Below the pieces are notes generated by a model, which was given only the letters and a program-made list of their open reading frames with translations, did no database searches and was not told where the DNA came from. The translations under genes were made by a program, and so were the position numbers. From Streptomyces noursei (GTDB lineage: Bacteria > Actinomycetota > Actinomycetes > Streptomycetales > Streptomycetaceae): DNA of 64,000 nucleotides. The stretch spans positions 1,922,001 to 1,986,000 of the forward strand of contig NZ_CP070326.1 of the NCBI RefSeq assembly GCF_016917755.1. The letters run 5' to 3'. Below, piece after piece: positions 1-7,146 of this stretch (within the stretch, counting starts at the first letter, position 1; every line of letters starts with the position of its first letter).

Positions 1-51
1 TCAGGCCGACTCGCCGCCGCACACGTCGTTGCCGGCCGGGGCATCCGATGA
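1..51 (+). CDS. C-terminal tail of a truncated upstream prophage gene
   Basis: An open frame runs into the window from the left and stops at TGA 49-51; the last 16 residues read [16 protein letters not shown]. The stop overlaps the ATG at 48 (ATGA), the junction used by most neighbouring genes in this prophage, so this is probably the end of a translationally coupled early gene. Nothing can be said about its function from so short a piece. Confidence 0.5.
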   Translation, partial: SGRLAAAHVVAGRGIR

Positions 52-221
52 CCGCCCGCGCCGTTGTCGCCCTGCTAGCCGGGGAGCTGTACGACCTACA
101 CCCGGACGCGTACGACGGACGCGAGCACCCCGTCGCCCCGGCCGCCGTCCAGGCCGCCGAGCACCTACTCGACGCCCTCGCCGAGCACGGCCTCACCATC
201 ACCACCAATCGGGCCGCGTAG
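48..221 (+). CDS. Small hypothetical prophage protein (57 aa)
   Basis: Encodes a 57-residue acidic, alanine-rich protein beginning [18 protein letters not shown] and ending at TAG 219-221. The ATG overlaps the stop of the preceding gene, which argues for coupled translation and for a real gene. It resembles the many short early proteins of Streptomyces phages with no known role. No signal peptide, membrane segment or zinc motif is visible. Confidence 0.5.
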   Translation: MTARAVVALLAGELYDLHPDAYDGREHPVAPAAVQAAEHLLDALAEHGLTITTNRAA

Positions 222-318
222 CCCGCCAGGGGCGCCCAAAACCGCACGTCAAGGGGCGCCCCTACGCGCTATCATTCATTCGCGATCGATAGTTACCGTT
301 CACGAGAGAGGTACTGCT

Positions 319-780
319 ATGGCCGGAGAGACCACGATCACCCTCACTGGGAACCTCGTCGACGACCCCGAACTGCGATTCACCACCGCCGGCGCCGCCG
401 TCGCAAAGTTCCGTGTCGCGTCCACTCCCCGCACCTTCGACCGCCAGGCGAACGAGTGGAAGGACGGTGAGAGCCTGTTCCTGACCTGCTCCGTGTGGCG
501 CCAGGCCGCCGAGAACGCTGCCGAATCCCTGACCCGCGGCATGCGCGTCATCGTCACCGGCCGACTCAAGCAGCGCACCTACGACGACCGCGAGGGCGTG
601 AAGCGGACCGTGTTCGAGCTGGACGTCGAGGACGTCGGCCCGTCCCTGCTGCGTGCGACCGCCACCGTCACCAAGGCAGGCCACCACAAGGCCCCTCAGC
701 AGCCGCAGCAGCCCGCCACAGACCCTTGGGCCACCCAGGCCCCAGCGGTACCGCAGTACGCCGCAGAACCGCCGCTCTAA
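319..780 (+). CDS. ssb: Single-stranded DNA-binding protein (prophage)
   Basis: A 153-residue OB-fold protein that binds single-stranded DNA during replication and recombination. The N-terminus [20 protein letters not shown], the core [16 protein letters not shown] and the stretch [17 protein letters not shown] (about residues 74-90) are typical of bacterial and phage SSB; the OB domain covers roughly residues 1-110. The tail is short and ends AAEPPL rather than in the acidic DDDxPF tip, so contacts with host repair proteins may be weakened. GAGAGAGG before the ATG is the ribosome binding site. It is the first clearly functional early gene of the outer prophage; the nested element's primase has no SSB of its own and could borrow this one. 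Confidence 0.93.
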   Translation: MAGETTITLTGNLVDDPELRFTTAGAAVAKFRVASTPRTFDRQANEWKDGESLFLTCSVWRQAAENAAESLTRGMRVIVTGRLKQRTYDDREGVKRTVFELDVEDVGPSLLRATATVTKAGHHKAPQQPQQPATDPWATQAPAVPQYAAEPPL

Positions 781-980
781 GCGTTGTGAGTACGGCGAGA
801 CTCCCGAATCTCGCGCACCTCCGCAGTTGGCGCATTGCGCTTGACCGACTCGATGCCCTTCTCGCATGCGGCCTTTGAGTTATAAGCCTCACCGACCGCG
901 ATGATCTCGCCGTTGCCAGCCTTGAGCCGGTACCGGTACTTCCCCGCCTTGTCCTCGTACATCTCGAACTTGCCGGCCAC
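777..980 (-). CDS. YegP-like (DUF1508/UPF0339) small protein
   Basis: Encodes a 67-residue protein, [20 protein letters not shown] followed by [20 protein letters not shown], which matches the DUF1508/YegP fold: a small alpha/beta unit found singly or in tandem in bacteria and common in actinobacterial mobile DNA. The GTG start at 980 has AGGAGG seven bases upstream. It faces the early genes and its stop overlaps the end of ssb. The molecular role of the family is not established. Confidence 0.75.
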   Translation of the reverse strand: MAGKFEMYEDKAGKYRYRLKAGNGEIIAVGEAYNSKAACEKGIESVKRNAPTAEVREIRESRRTHNA

Positions 981-1171
981 AACGCCTCCTGCTTGTAGGG
1001 GTTTCTCCCTCCCAGGAACGCACCCATACAGCCGCGCAGCAGCCACACGCAGCCCATTCGAGTGGCAACGGCACAGCACCTCGCCGCGACCGGTCGAACC
1101 CGCCCCGTGCGCGCGGGGGACGGCCGGCCCTCCTCGCCCGACTCCCCCTCGACACCTCGGAGGTCCGCCCC

Positions 1172-1387
1172 GTGATCGTCCCGACCCGCCGCACGGTCCA
1201 TGTGACCCGGACCGAACACGCCCTACCCTTGCCCGCTCCCCTGCTCGACGTCGCACACCTCGTTGAGATCGTGCGCGATGAGCTGCACCGCGTTGACCGG
1301 CCGGCCGCCGACGCCGAGGTATGTGTCAACGGCGGGGACCTGATCGCGTCGTACGAGACGCCGAGACTGTCGGCGGTGCGCCGATGA
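1172..1387 (+). CDS. Small hypothetical prophage protein (71 aa)
   Basis: A 71-residue protein starting at GTG 1172 behind CGGAGG. It contains a predicted helical stretch, DVAHLVEIVRDELHRV, and ends SYETPRLSAVRR. Its stop overlaps the ATG of the next gene (ATGA at 1384-1387), so the two are coupled. No family is recognised. The 190 bp upstream, back to the YegP-like gene, show no clear signal except the two divergent ribosome binding sites. Confidence 0.5.
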   Translation: MIVPTRRTVHVTRTEHALPLPAPLLDVAHLVEIVRDELHRVDRPAADAEVCVNGGDLIASYETPRLSAVRR

Positions 1388-1662
1388 CCGCCCCCGACGA
1401 ACGCCGCGCGCAGATCGATGTACTGCTCGCCCGATACGCCCGCCACGCCCCGGCCGAGGCCGCGCACCTGCGGACCCTCATCGAGGCCGAGCGCACCGCG
1501 GCCGACCGGTACCGGCACCAGGCCGGCGGGCAGCAGGCCGCCGTACGCCGGTTGCAGCGCCGCCTCGACGCCGCCGAGCAGGCCATCGTCGAGGCCGAGC
1601 AGCGCGCCAACGCCGCCGAGCCATCCAGCCCTGGGAGGGATGAACCATGCACAACCCCGTAG
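1384..1662 (+). CDS. Coiled-coil hypothetical protein (92 aa)
   Basis: A 92-residue protein rich in Ala, Arg and Glu. From about residue 25 to 80 it has the charge pattern of a long coiled coil (RTLIEAERTAADRYRHQAGG, then RRLDAAEQAIVEAEQRANAA). It starts in an ATGA overlap with the previous gene and overlaps the next by 16 bases. The composition suggests a structural or adaptor protein; no catalytic motif is seen. Confidence 0.55.
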   Translation: MTAPDERRAQIDVLLARYARHAPAEAAHLRTLIEAERTAADRYRHQAGGQQAAVRRLQRRLDAAEQAIVEAEQRANAAEPSSPGRDEPCTTP

Positions 1663-2426
1663 CCGTTCGCGCCGCCGAGAACCTCGCGACCATCCGGAAC
1701 CACTGGGCCGAGCTGCTGCTCGCCATCGAGACCCCGCCCGCCGACGCGTGGCCCCCGCGCCAACTCGTACACACACTGCGCGCCGTCGACGACGAGCAGC
1801 TCGACGTCGAGGAGCGGGCGCCGCTGGTGCTGCGCGAGCACCCCGCCCCGCTGAACGTCGACGCGCTCGACACCGGCCTCGCCATCGAGCGCGCCGTGTT
1901 TGACCTCGCCGACACCCTCGCCGCCGTGGTCCAGCACGCCGACCTCGACGACCCGCGCCGCTGGAACTACCGCAGCGCCACGGATCCCGGCAGCCGCGCG
2001 CACGGCCTGCATTGGGCCGCGCTGTACGTCGAGGGCCGGGTGCTCGACGAGGACACCGAGCCCGAACTGCTCGACGACGACACCCTCGTATCGGCCCCAT
2101 TCACACCCCTGCCCGAGTACCTGCTGCACGAGACTGCCCTCGTTGCTCACCGGTGCGCCGGCCGCCTGCTGCGCACCCTTGGACTCGACCACCGTGCCAC
2201 CCCGGTGCCCGACCGGCCGTGCCCCTGGTGCGGCGGTGAACTCACCTTGCACACAGGTCCCGACCAGGGGCCGAGCGTCACATGCGGCACGGGCCCCCAG
2301 TGCCCCGCCCCCGTACCGCTCACCCTCACGCGCCGGCGGGTGTGGGAGTGGCACGACTTGCTCGCCCTGGTGACCGCACTGGACGCAACGGAGCAGGGAG
2401 GGGAAGTGCCCCCGATGGCCGCGTGA
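1647..2426 (+). CDS. Hypothetical prophage protein with C-terminal zinc ribbon
   Basis: A 259-residue protein. The first 170 residues are helical and acidic. At about residues 190-220 there is a Cys-x2-Cys knuckle (CPWCGGELTLHTG) followed by a second pair (VTCGTGPQCPAP), which would bind one zinc ion as in many phage DNA-associated proteins. The ATG is preceded by GGGAGGG. It is the last gene of this early operon: a hairpin at 2444-2470 follows. The role is unknown; a DNA- or protein-binding adaptor is plausible. Confidence 0.6.
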   Translation: MHNPVAVRAAENLATIRNHWAELLLAIETPPADAWPPRQLVHTLRAVDDEQLDVEERAPLVLREHPAPLNVDALDTGLAIERAVFDLADTLAAVVQHADLDDPRRWNYRSATDPGSRAHGLHWAALYVEGRVLDEDTEPELLDDDTLVSAPFTPLPEYLLHETALVAHRCAGRLLRTLGLDHRATPVPDRPCPWCGGELTLHTGPDQGPSVTCGTGPQCPAPVPLTLTRRRVWEWHDLLALVTALDATEQGGEVPPMAA

Positions 2427-2443
2427 GGTGACGTCGTGAGCCG

Positions 2444-2470
2444 GGGCCCGGAGTTAGTTTCGGGCCCTTT
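2444..2470 (+). terminator. Rho-independent-type terminator after the early operon
   Basis: GGGCCCG at 2444-2450 pairs with CGGGCCC at 2461-2467 across a 10-base loop and is followed by TTT. It sits 20-45 bp after the stop at 2426 and just before the next promoter. Confidence 0.6.
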
Positions 2471-2481
2471 CACGGAAGATC

Positions 2482-2511
2482 TTGTGAACTGAGTTCAGAA
2501 CACGGTACAGT
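2482..2511 (+). promoter_or_regulatory. Promoter with overlapping palindromic operator
   Basis: TTGTGA (2482-2487) and TACAGT (2506-2511), 18 bp apart, resemble a vegetative actinobacterial promoter. A perfect 13-base dyad, TGAACTGAGTTCA (2485-2497), overlaps the -35 side, so a dimeric repressor could block it. It would drive the genes from 2568 on. Confidence 0.5.
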
Positions 2512-2567
2512 CACATGCGTAACGCCGGACTGCACCCGGCACCCAACAACCCACGGGAGCAACCCCC

Positions 2568-3716
2568 ATGGACATGACCCCCCTGGCAGAGCGCGCCGCC
2601 GAACGCGAGGCCGCCATCACGCCCGACGTTGAACGCGAGCAGATCGCCACCCTTGGCGCCCCGCAGACCGTCGAGGCCGCTGTCGAGCTGATGCGTAGCA
2701 CCCGCCACGTGGGTACCCGAGCCGACGCCGCCCGCGCGGCCGGCAAGCTGTACCGCTCCCTCGACGACGACGCCCGCGCCGCTCTGCCCCCGCAACTTGC
2801 CGACATCCTCGACACCATCAACCGCACCGACAGCGAGCTGTCACTCGTGGAGCTGAGCAATCGCGCCGTTGAACTGTGGGACGAGCAGCCTGCCATCGAG
2901 CAGCAAGCCGTAGCGGCTGATGTTCCGTCCGACATGTGGACGATCACGACCCGCAACGGCGAGGAGATCGCCCGCGTTGAGGGCGCCACGGTCGAGGACA
3001 TGACCCGCGCCGCCGAGGCACTGCCCGCAGTGCGCGCCAACATCAACCGCGAGGGCGGATTCGCCCGCCGCCGCCTCTACACCTCCGAGCTGCTGCCCGC
3101 GAACGTTGAGCAGCGTGTCGTCGAGGGTGTCGTCGTCGCGCACGCAGGCACGGCCGAGGGGAGCGCGCCGGCCGACGCCACGCACCCGGACGTCGTGGCC
3201 GCCCGCGAGGCCCTTGCCGGCCTGGCCGCCGCCGCCCTCACCGACCACCACGACTACAGCGAACCGTCCGACGACGAGCGCACTGTGCGCGGGTACGTCA
3301 TCGACCCCCGCGGACAAGGGCGCGTCGCCCTGTACCCGGCGCTCGACTGCCTCGCCGACCGAATGATGCGCCGTGGGTGGGATGTCGAGAAGATGCTGCG
3401 CAGCTCGCAATGCGTGTTCGCGCACCGCCCGACCAAGGACGCCACGCCGGCCGAGGACCGCTGCAAGGAGTGCGCGGGCAAGGGCTGCCACTGGTGCCAC
3501 TGGACCGGCGAGCAGCAGCCCGAGCAGGCCGAGGCCGACAACAAGAAGGACGCCGCCGAGGCCGAGCTGCTCGACACCGTCGACGTCGTCGAGGAGGCCG
3601 AGGCCGCCGACGGCACATGGCGCGGCGGTTGGATCGTCGGGACGACGATGCCGGCCGACGAGGTGCTGTTCAACCTTGACCCGGCCGACACCGAACAGGG
3701 CGCACTGTTTATCTGA
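2568..3716 (+). CDS. Large acidic prophage early protein, function unknown
   Basis: A 382-residue acidic, mostly helical protein. Near residues 285-315 is a cysteine/histidine cluster, RCKECAGKGCHWCHW, that could bind zinc, and the end (DPADTEQGALFI) is strongly acidic and hydrophobic, like SSB-type tails. There is no recognisable enzyme motif. It is translated from an ATG preceded by the leader GGGAGCAACCCCC, which recurs before two other genes of this phage family. It follows the only clear promoter in the early region, suggesting high expression. A recombination or replication accessory protein is possible but not shown. Confidence 0.6.
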   Translation: MDMTPLAERAAEREAAITPDVEREQIATLGAPQTVEAAVELMRSTRHVGTRADAARAAGKLYRSLDDDARAALPPQLADILDTINRTDSELSLVELSNRAVELWDEQPAIEQQAVAADVPSDMWTITTRNGEEIARVEGATVEDMTRAAEALPAVRANINREGGFARRRLYTSELLPANVEQRVVEGVVVAHAGTAEGSAPADATHPDVVAAREALAGLAAAALTDHHDYSEPSDDERTVRGYVIDPRGQGRVALYPALDCLADRMMRRGWDVEKMLRSSQCVFAHRPTKDATPAEDRCKECAGKGCHWCHWTGEQQPEQAEADNKKDAAEAELLDTVDVVEEAEAADGTWRGGWIVGTTMPADEVLFNLDPADTEQGALFI

Positions 3717-3725
3717 TCACTGACC

Positions 3726-3752
3726 GCCCGCCCCGGAGCCGCCGGGGCGGGC
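3726..3752 (+). terminator. GC-rich hairpin between early genes
   Basis: GCCCGCCCCGG (3726-3736) pairs perfectly with CCGGGGCGGGC (3742-3752) across five bases. There is no T-run, as is usual for high-GC terminators or attenuators; it lies in the 58 bp between the genes ending at 3716 and starting at 3775. Confidence 0.5.
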
Positions 3753-3774
3753 CCATCCCGATGGAGATCCGCAC

Positions 3775-4350
3775 ATGGCCAAGGAACGTGACGACCGGCC
3801 CGAGCAGTACACGCGCATCGACCCCAGCAAGCAGCCCACAACCCCGGCCGGCCAGCGGGCCGCCGTCGAGGGCATACTCGCCGCGGAGGGGTTCCTGCCT
3901 GGCGACAAGCCCAAGGCAGCCGAACACAACCGCCGCGCAGCAGCGCGACAGGGGCTAAGCGCCGGGTCGTCCGTTGGGCGCTTTACTGAGCAGATGCTCG
4001 GCATCATGGCGGAGTATGAGCAGCGGCGACGCGAGGAGATCATCGCGGCCGGCGGCGACCCCGACGAAGACCGTGACCCGTTCGAGACGGTGCGCGCCAT
4101 CGCTGACCAGTGGGCTACGACCGAGGCCGACGACGAGGGACGCGCGGCCCTGCTCGACGACCTCGCCGACCAACTCGACACCAGCGAGGTTCGCGCGCTA
4201 CGCCTCGCCGCCGAGGCCGCCGCCGCCATCACTCCGCGGCTGATCTACGCGGACGCCGACCACGGCGTAAAGGCCGCCGACACCGCGGCCGACCTCGGCG
4301 TGAGCGAGTCCTACGTGTACCGCATCCTGCGCACCCGACCCGCCAAGTAA
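3775..4350 (+). CDS. Helix-turn-helix protein (191 aa) upstream of DUF2637 gene
   Basis: A 191-residue protein. The middle has an acidic EEII..GGDPDEDRDPFETVRA segment and helices; the last 45 residues (KAADTAADLGVSESYVYRIL) form a helix-turn-helix, so it probably binds DNA. A diverged, frameshifted copy is found at 46,855-47,236 in the second prophage remnant, in the same order relative to the DUF2637 gene, which shows this is a conserved phage gene pair. GGAG precedes the ATG. It could be a regulator of the DUF2637/terminase operon. Confidence 0.65.
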   Translation: MAKERDDRPEQYTRIDPSKQPTTPAGQRAAVEGILAAEGFLPGDKPKAAEHNRRAAARQGLSAGSSVGRFTEQMLGIMAEYEQRRREEIIAAGGDPDEDRDPFETVRAIADQWATTEADDEGRAALLDDLADQLDTSEVRALRLAAEAAAAITPRLIYADADHGVKAADTAADLGVSESYVYRILRTRPAK

Positions 4351-4357
4351 CCAAAGC

Positions 4358-4392
4358 GGCCCGTCACAGGCGACTGCACCGCCGGACGGGCC
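4358..4392 (+). terminator. Hairpin upstream of the DUF2637 gene
   Basis: GGCCCGTC (4358-4365) and GACGGGCC (4385-4392) form an 8-bp stem across a 19-base loop between the stop at 4350 and the start at 4419. Terminator or attenuator. Confidence 0.4.
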
Positions 4393-4418
4393 TAACCACC
4401 ACGGGAGCAACCCCCGCA

Positions 4419-5397
4419 ATGGCTACGCACAACCCTACCCAACCCCTACCTGCGGCAGGCCGCCTCACCTGGGCGCCCCTCGCCGCTGCCGCGCTAGCAA
4501 CGGTCGCGTTCGCTTTCCTGGCGTTCCGCTTGTCGTTCGTCGCGCTCACCGCGCTTGCCACCGAGCACGGCGTCGAGCCCGACGTCGTGTGGATGTTCGC
4601 CGTCTTGGTCGACGGTGGCGCCGTCGTCGGCACCGTCGGCGTCATCGCCGCCCGTCGCGCCGGCCGCTCGACCGCGCCGTACTGGTGGACCGTCGTCGCG
4701 TTCGCGTCGGTGTCGCTGGCGTTCAACGTCGCGCATGCCGATGGAACGCTGCTCGGCGTCGCTATCGCCGTCGTACCGCCGGTCGCGCAGTTGGTTGCCA
4801 CCGAGCTACTCGTGCGGATGCTGCCCACCGCCGGCGCAGCCGCCATCGACGACATCACCCCGGCGGTTGCCGCCGCTACCGACGCCGCGCGCCGCGCTCA
4901 GGCCGCCGCCGACGCCGCCCACACCGACGCCACCGCGGTACAGGCCACCCTCGACACTGCCGCCCGGACCGTCACCGACGCCGCCGCCCGCGCGGAACAG
5001 GCCGCCGCCACCCTGACCGACGCCGCCGCACCACCGTTGGCCCTGGTCGATCTCGCCGCCGCCGTCGCCGCCATTGATGGGCCGCCGGCCGTCGACGACG
5101 CCCTCGACGACGCTCCGCCGCCGCTCCCCCCTCGCCGCCATGTTCACCGCGCCGCCGCTCCCCACGCCAGCCCCGTTCGACGACGACGCCACCCCCGGCG
5201 CCCCGGCGTCGATCACCGGCGCCGCGCCGACGGACGCCGTCGCCGCATACCGGCGCCTGCACAGGGAGACCGGCAAGCGGCCGACGGCCGAGGCGCTCGG
5301 GCAGGCACTCGGCCTCAAACGCACCCGCGGCAGCGAACTACGAATCGCCGTCGAGCGGGCGCTCGGCATCCACCTTGCGACCGTTATCAAGTCGTGA
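4419..5397 (+). pseudogene. DUF2637 membrane protein with internal frameshift
   Basis: The N-terminal part (from ATG 4419 behind GGGAGCAACC) reads MATHNPTQPLPAAGRLTW and then four hydrophobic segments within residues 14-130, the DUF2637 membrane domain of actinobacterial mobile elements, followed by a long alanine/aspartate-rich coiled region. At a run of six C (5126-5131) the frame changes: the original frame becomes arginine-rich nonsense, while the next frame continues MFTAPPLPTPAPFDDDATP and a C-terminal HTH (VAAYRRLHRETGKRPTAEAL) that belongs to the same family. A one-base insertion explains this; programmed slippage or an independent start at ATG 5140 are alternatives. The truncated copy at 47,314 shares the same start. 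Confidence 0.7.
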
Positions 5398-5438
5398 TCT
5401 AATGGGCGGCGCCTCCGGCGTGCCCGGAAACTGAACGT

Positions 5439-5475
5439 ACGCCCCGTCGACTCTCCCCCCCGGTCGACGGGGCGT
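5439..5475 (+). terminator. Strong hairpin before the terminase operon
   Basis: ACGCCCCGTCGAC (5439-5451) and GTCGACGGGGCGT (5463-5475) are perfectly complementary 13-base arms around an 11-base C-rich loop, followed by TTCGC. It lies 28 bases before the ATC start of terS and separates early and late genes. Confidence 0.65.
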
Positions 5476-5502
5476 TCGCATGCCCAAAGGAGGTGATGAG
5501 CC

Positions 5503-6033
5503 ATCGCCGCGCCCATCACCGACAAGGACCGCGAAGAAGTCCGTCGCCTGCATGCGGCCGGCCAGTCCCGGAATCAAATCGCCCGCGCCATCGGGCGCAG
5601 CAGCTCGACCGTGTCGAAGATCGCCCGCGACGAGGGGCTGCGGTTCGAGGGCGGGGCGCGGGTCGCTCCGGCCACCGCGGCGCGGCAGCTCGACCTCGCC
5701 GAGCAGCGACGACAGCTCGTCGGCCGCCTGTACGCCCGCGCCTCCGCCAACCTCGACCGCATCGAGGCCCCCGAGTATGTGCGCGTTGAGCTGCTGCCCA
5801 CCGGCCGACCCGTCCGGCTGATCTCCGACGAACCGCCCGCCCAGGACGAGCGCCACCACTCCCAAGCCATCAGCTCATACCTGACGAGCGCCGCGCGGCT
5901 CGTAGAGATCGACGCCAGCACCGGTACCGGCGAAGTCCGGTCCATGCTCATCGACCTTGCCCGCGGCCTGCGCGCCGCGTTCGCCGACGCCGACCAGGCC
6001 GAGACGAACGAGAGGACCGACACCGGGAGGTGA
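5503..6033 (+). CDS. terS: Terminase small subunit (non-canonical ATC start)
   Basis: A 176-residue protein with an N-terminal resolvase-type HTH (VRRLHAAGQSRNQIARAIGR then SSSTVSKIARDEGL, about residues 10-40) and a helical C-terminal region, immediately before terL. This is the packaging-site recognition subunit. The reading frame has a TGA at 5497 and no ATG/GTG/TTG before the HTH; AAAGGAGGTGA is followed by ATC at 5503 at the same spacing as the GTG of the tape-measure gene behind the same GGAGGTGATGAGC leader at 31,869. An ATC (isoleucine codon) start is therefore the best fit. If it is not used, the protein would lack its HTH. Confidence 0.75.
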   Translation: MAAPITDKDREEVRRLHAAGQSRNQIARAIGRSSSTVSKIARDEGLRFEGGARVAPATAARQLDLAEQRRQLVGRLYARASANLDRIEAPEYVRVELLPTGRPVRLISDEPPAQDERHHSQAISSYLTSAARLVEIDASTGTGEVRSMLIDLARGLRAAFADADQAETNERTDTGR

Positions 6034-6037
6034 GCCT

Positions 6038-6784
6038 GTGCTCGACTCCCTGCCGCTGTCCCGGAAACAGCTCCAGTCCATCGCGCAGGCCACCGCCCGC
6101 ATCTGCCTTTGGCACGGCGCGGTGCGCTCCGGCAAGACCGTGGCTTCACTGTTGGCGTTCGTCCTGGCCGTGGCCGAAGCGCCCGCATCGGGACTGATCG
6201 TGATCAGTGGTCGCAGCTTGCAGACCATCGAGCGCAACTGTCTCGAACCGCTGCAAGACGAGGCGCTGTTCGGGCCCGTCGCGCGTCAGGTGCGGCACAC
6301 CCGCGGGGCGACCACGGCCGTCATTCTCGGTCGGACGGTGCACCTGATCGGCGCGGCCGACGCTCGCGCCGAGGGCCGCCTGCGCGGCCTGACTGCCTGC
6401 CTGGCTTACGTCGACGAGGCAACGCTGCTCCCCGAAGCGTTCTTCGTGCAGTTGCTCGCCCGTCTGTCCGTCCCCCAGGCCAAGGTGCTATGCACCACGA
6501 ACCCCGACGGACCGCGGCACTGGCTCAAGACGGGCTATCTCGACCGCGAGGCCGAACTCGACCTCAAGTCATGGCACTTCCGCCTCGACGACAACCCGAG
6601 CTTGCCCCGCGCCTACGTCGCATCGCTTGCCGCCGAGTACGTCGGGCTGTGGAAACGGCGCATGATCGACGGCGCATGGTGCGTCGCCGAAGGCGCCGTA
6701 TACGACATGTGGGACGAGCAGCAGCACGTCGTCGACTCCCTGCCCGCGATGCGCCGGCTGTGGCTCGGCATCGACTACGGCACC
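6038..6784 (+). pseudogene. terL: Terminase large subunit, 5' part (interrupted at the nuclease motif)
   Basis: This is the first 249 codons of the packaging ATPase/nuclease. Walker A is GAVRSGKT (residues 27-34), Walker B YVDEA (124-128), the coupling motif TTNPDG starts at 153, and the fragment ends at GIDYGT, the first metal-binding strand of the RNase H-like nuclease. At 6,785 sequence of the nested element begins and the frame continues for 110 foreign codons to a stop at 7,114, so the protein now made would be an ATPase domain with a junk tail and no nuclease. The remaining 171 residues are encoded at 20,219-20,737 in the same frame. GTG 6038 has GGGAGGTGA upstream. Confidence 0.92.
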
Positions 6785-6800
6785 TCCAACATTCCTTCGC
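6767..6800. other. Left attachment site (attL) of the nested element in terL
   Basis: The terL codons GGC ACC at 6779-6784 are followed by element sequence TCC AACATTCCTT (6785-6797). The trinucleotide ACC (6782-6784) is shared with the right junction at 20219-20221 and is the likely crossover. AACATTCCTT is the mirror of AAGGAGGGTT at the right end, as expected for the two half-sites of a serine-integrase attP. Confidence 0.75.
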
Positions 6801-6888
6801 AGCAACCCATTACAGAGCGGCCCCGCCCGGTGCGTCACCACCGGCACGGGGCCTTGATCCCCAACCCTGCTACGAAGGGCGAGGACCC

Positions 6889-7146
6889 ATGCACAAGGCT
6901 ATCGACCATGCGAGCGTGGACGGTGCGGAGCTGGCGATACCCGCCGGCCCGATCGAGGCGGCGCCCTGGTCGGCGCTGTCCGGGACCGAGGAATACCGGG
7001 CCGCGCTCGCCGAGGCGTTCGCGGGCGTCGAGCTGGGCGAGTACGACCGGCGCATCATCGATTGGCTCGCCGGTTGGGACTCCCCGACCGTCGCGACTCT
7101 CGCGTCCCTGGTGATCCGGGCGCGTAAGGCGGGGGGTGTCCGATGA
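6889..7146 (+). CDS. Hypothetical protein coupled to the recombinase gene (85 aa)
   Basis: An 85-residue acidic protein (MHKAIDHASVDGAELAIPAG then YDRRIIDWLAGWDSPTVATL) with GGGCGAGG before its ATG. It overlaps the recombinase start by ATGA, so both are translated from one message. No domain is recognised. Its fixed position between the attachment site and the integrase makes a role in recombination directionality or its control a reasonable guess. Confidence 0.6.
   Translation: MHKAIDHASVDGAELAIPAGPIEAAPWSALSGTEEYRAALAEAFAGVELGEYDRRIIDWLAGWDSPTVATLASLVIRARKAGGVR

Noticed and set aside
889..2354. Long minus-strand open frames opposite the early genes
   Set aside because: They are arginine/glycine-rich products of third-position GC bias, lack ribosome binding sites and lie opposite well-supported rightward genes.
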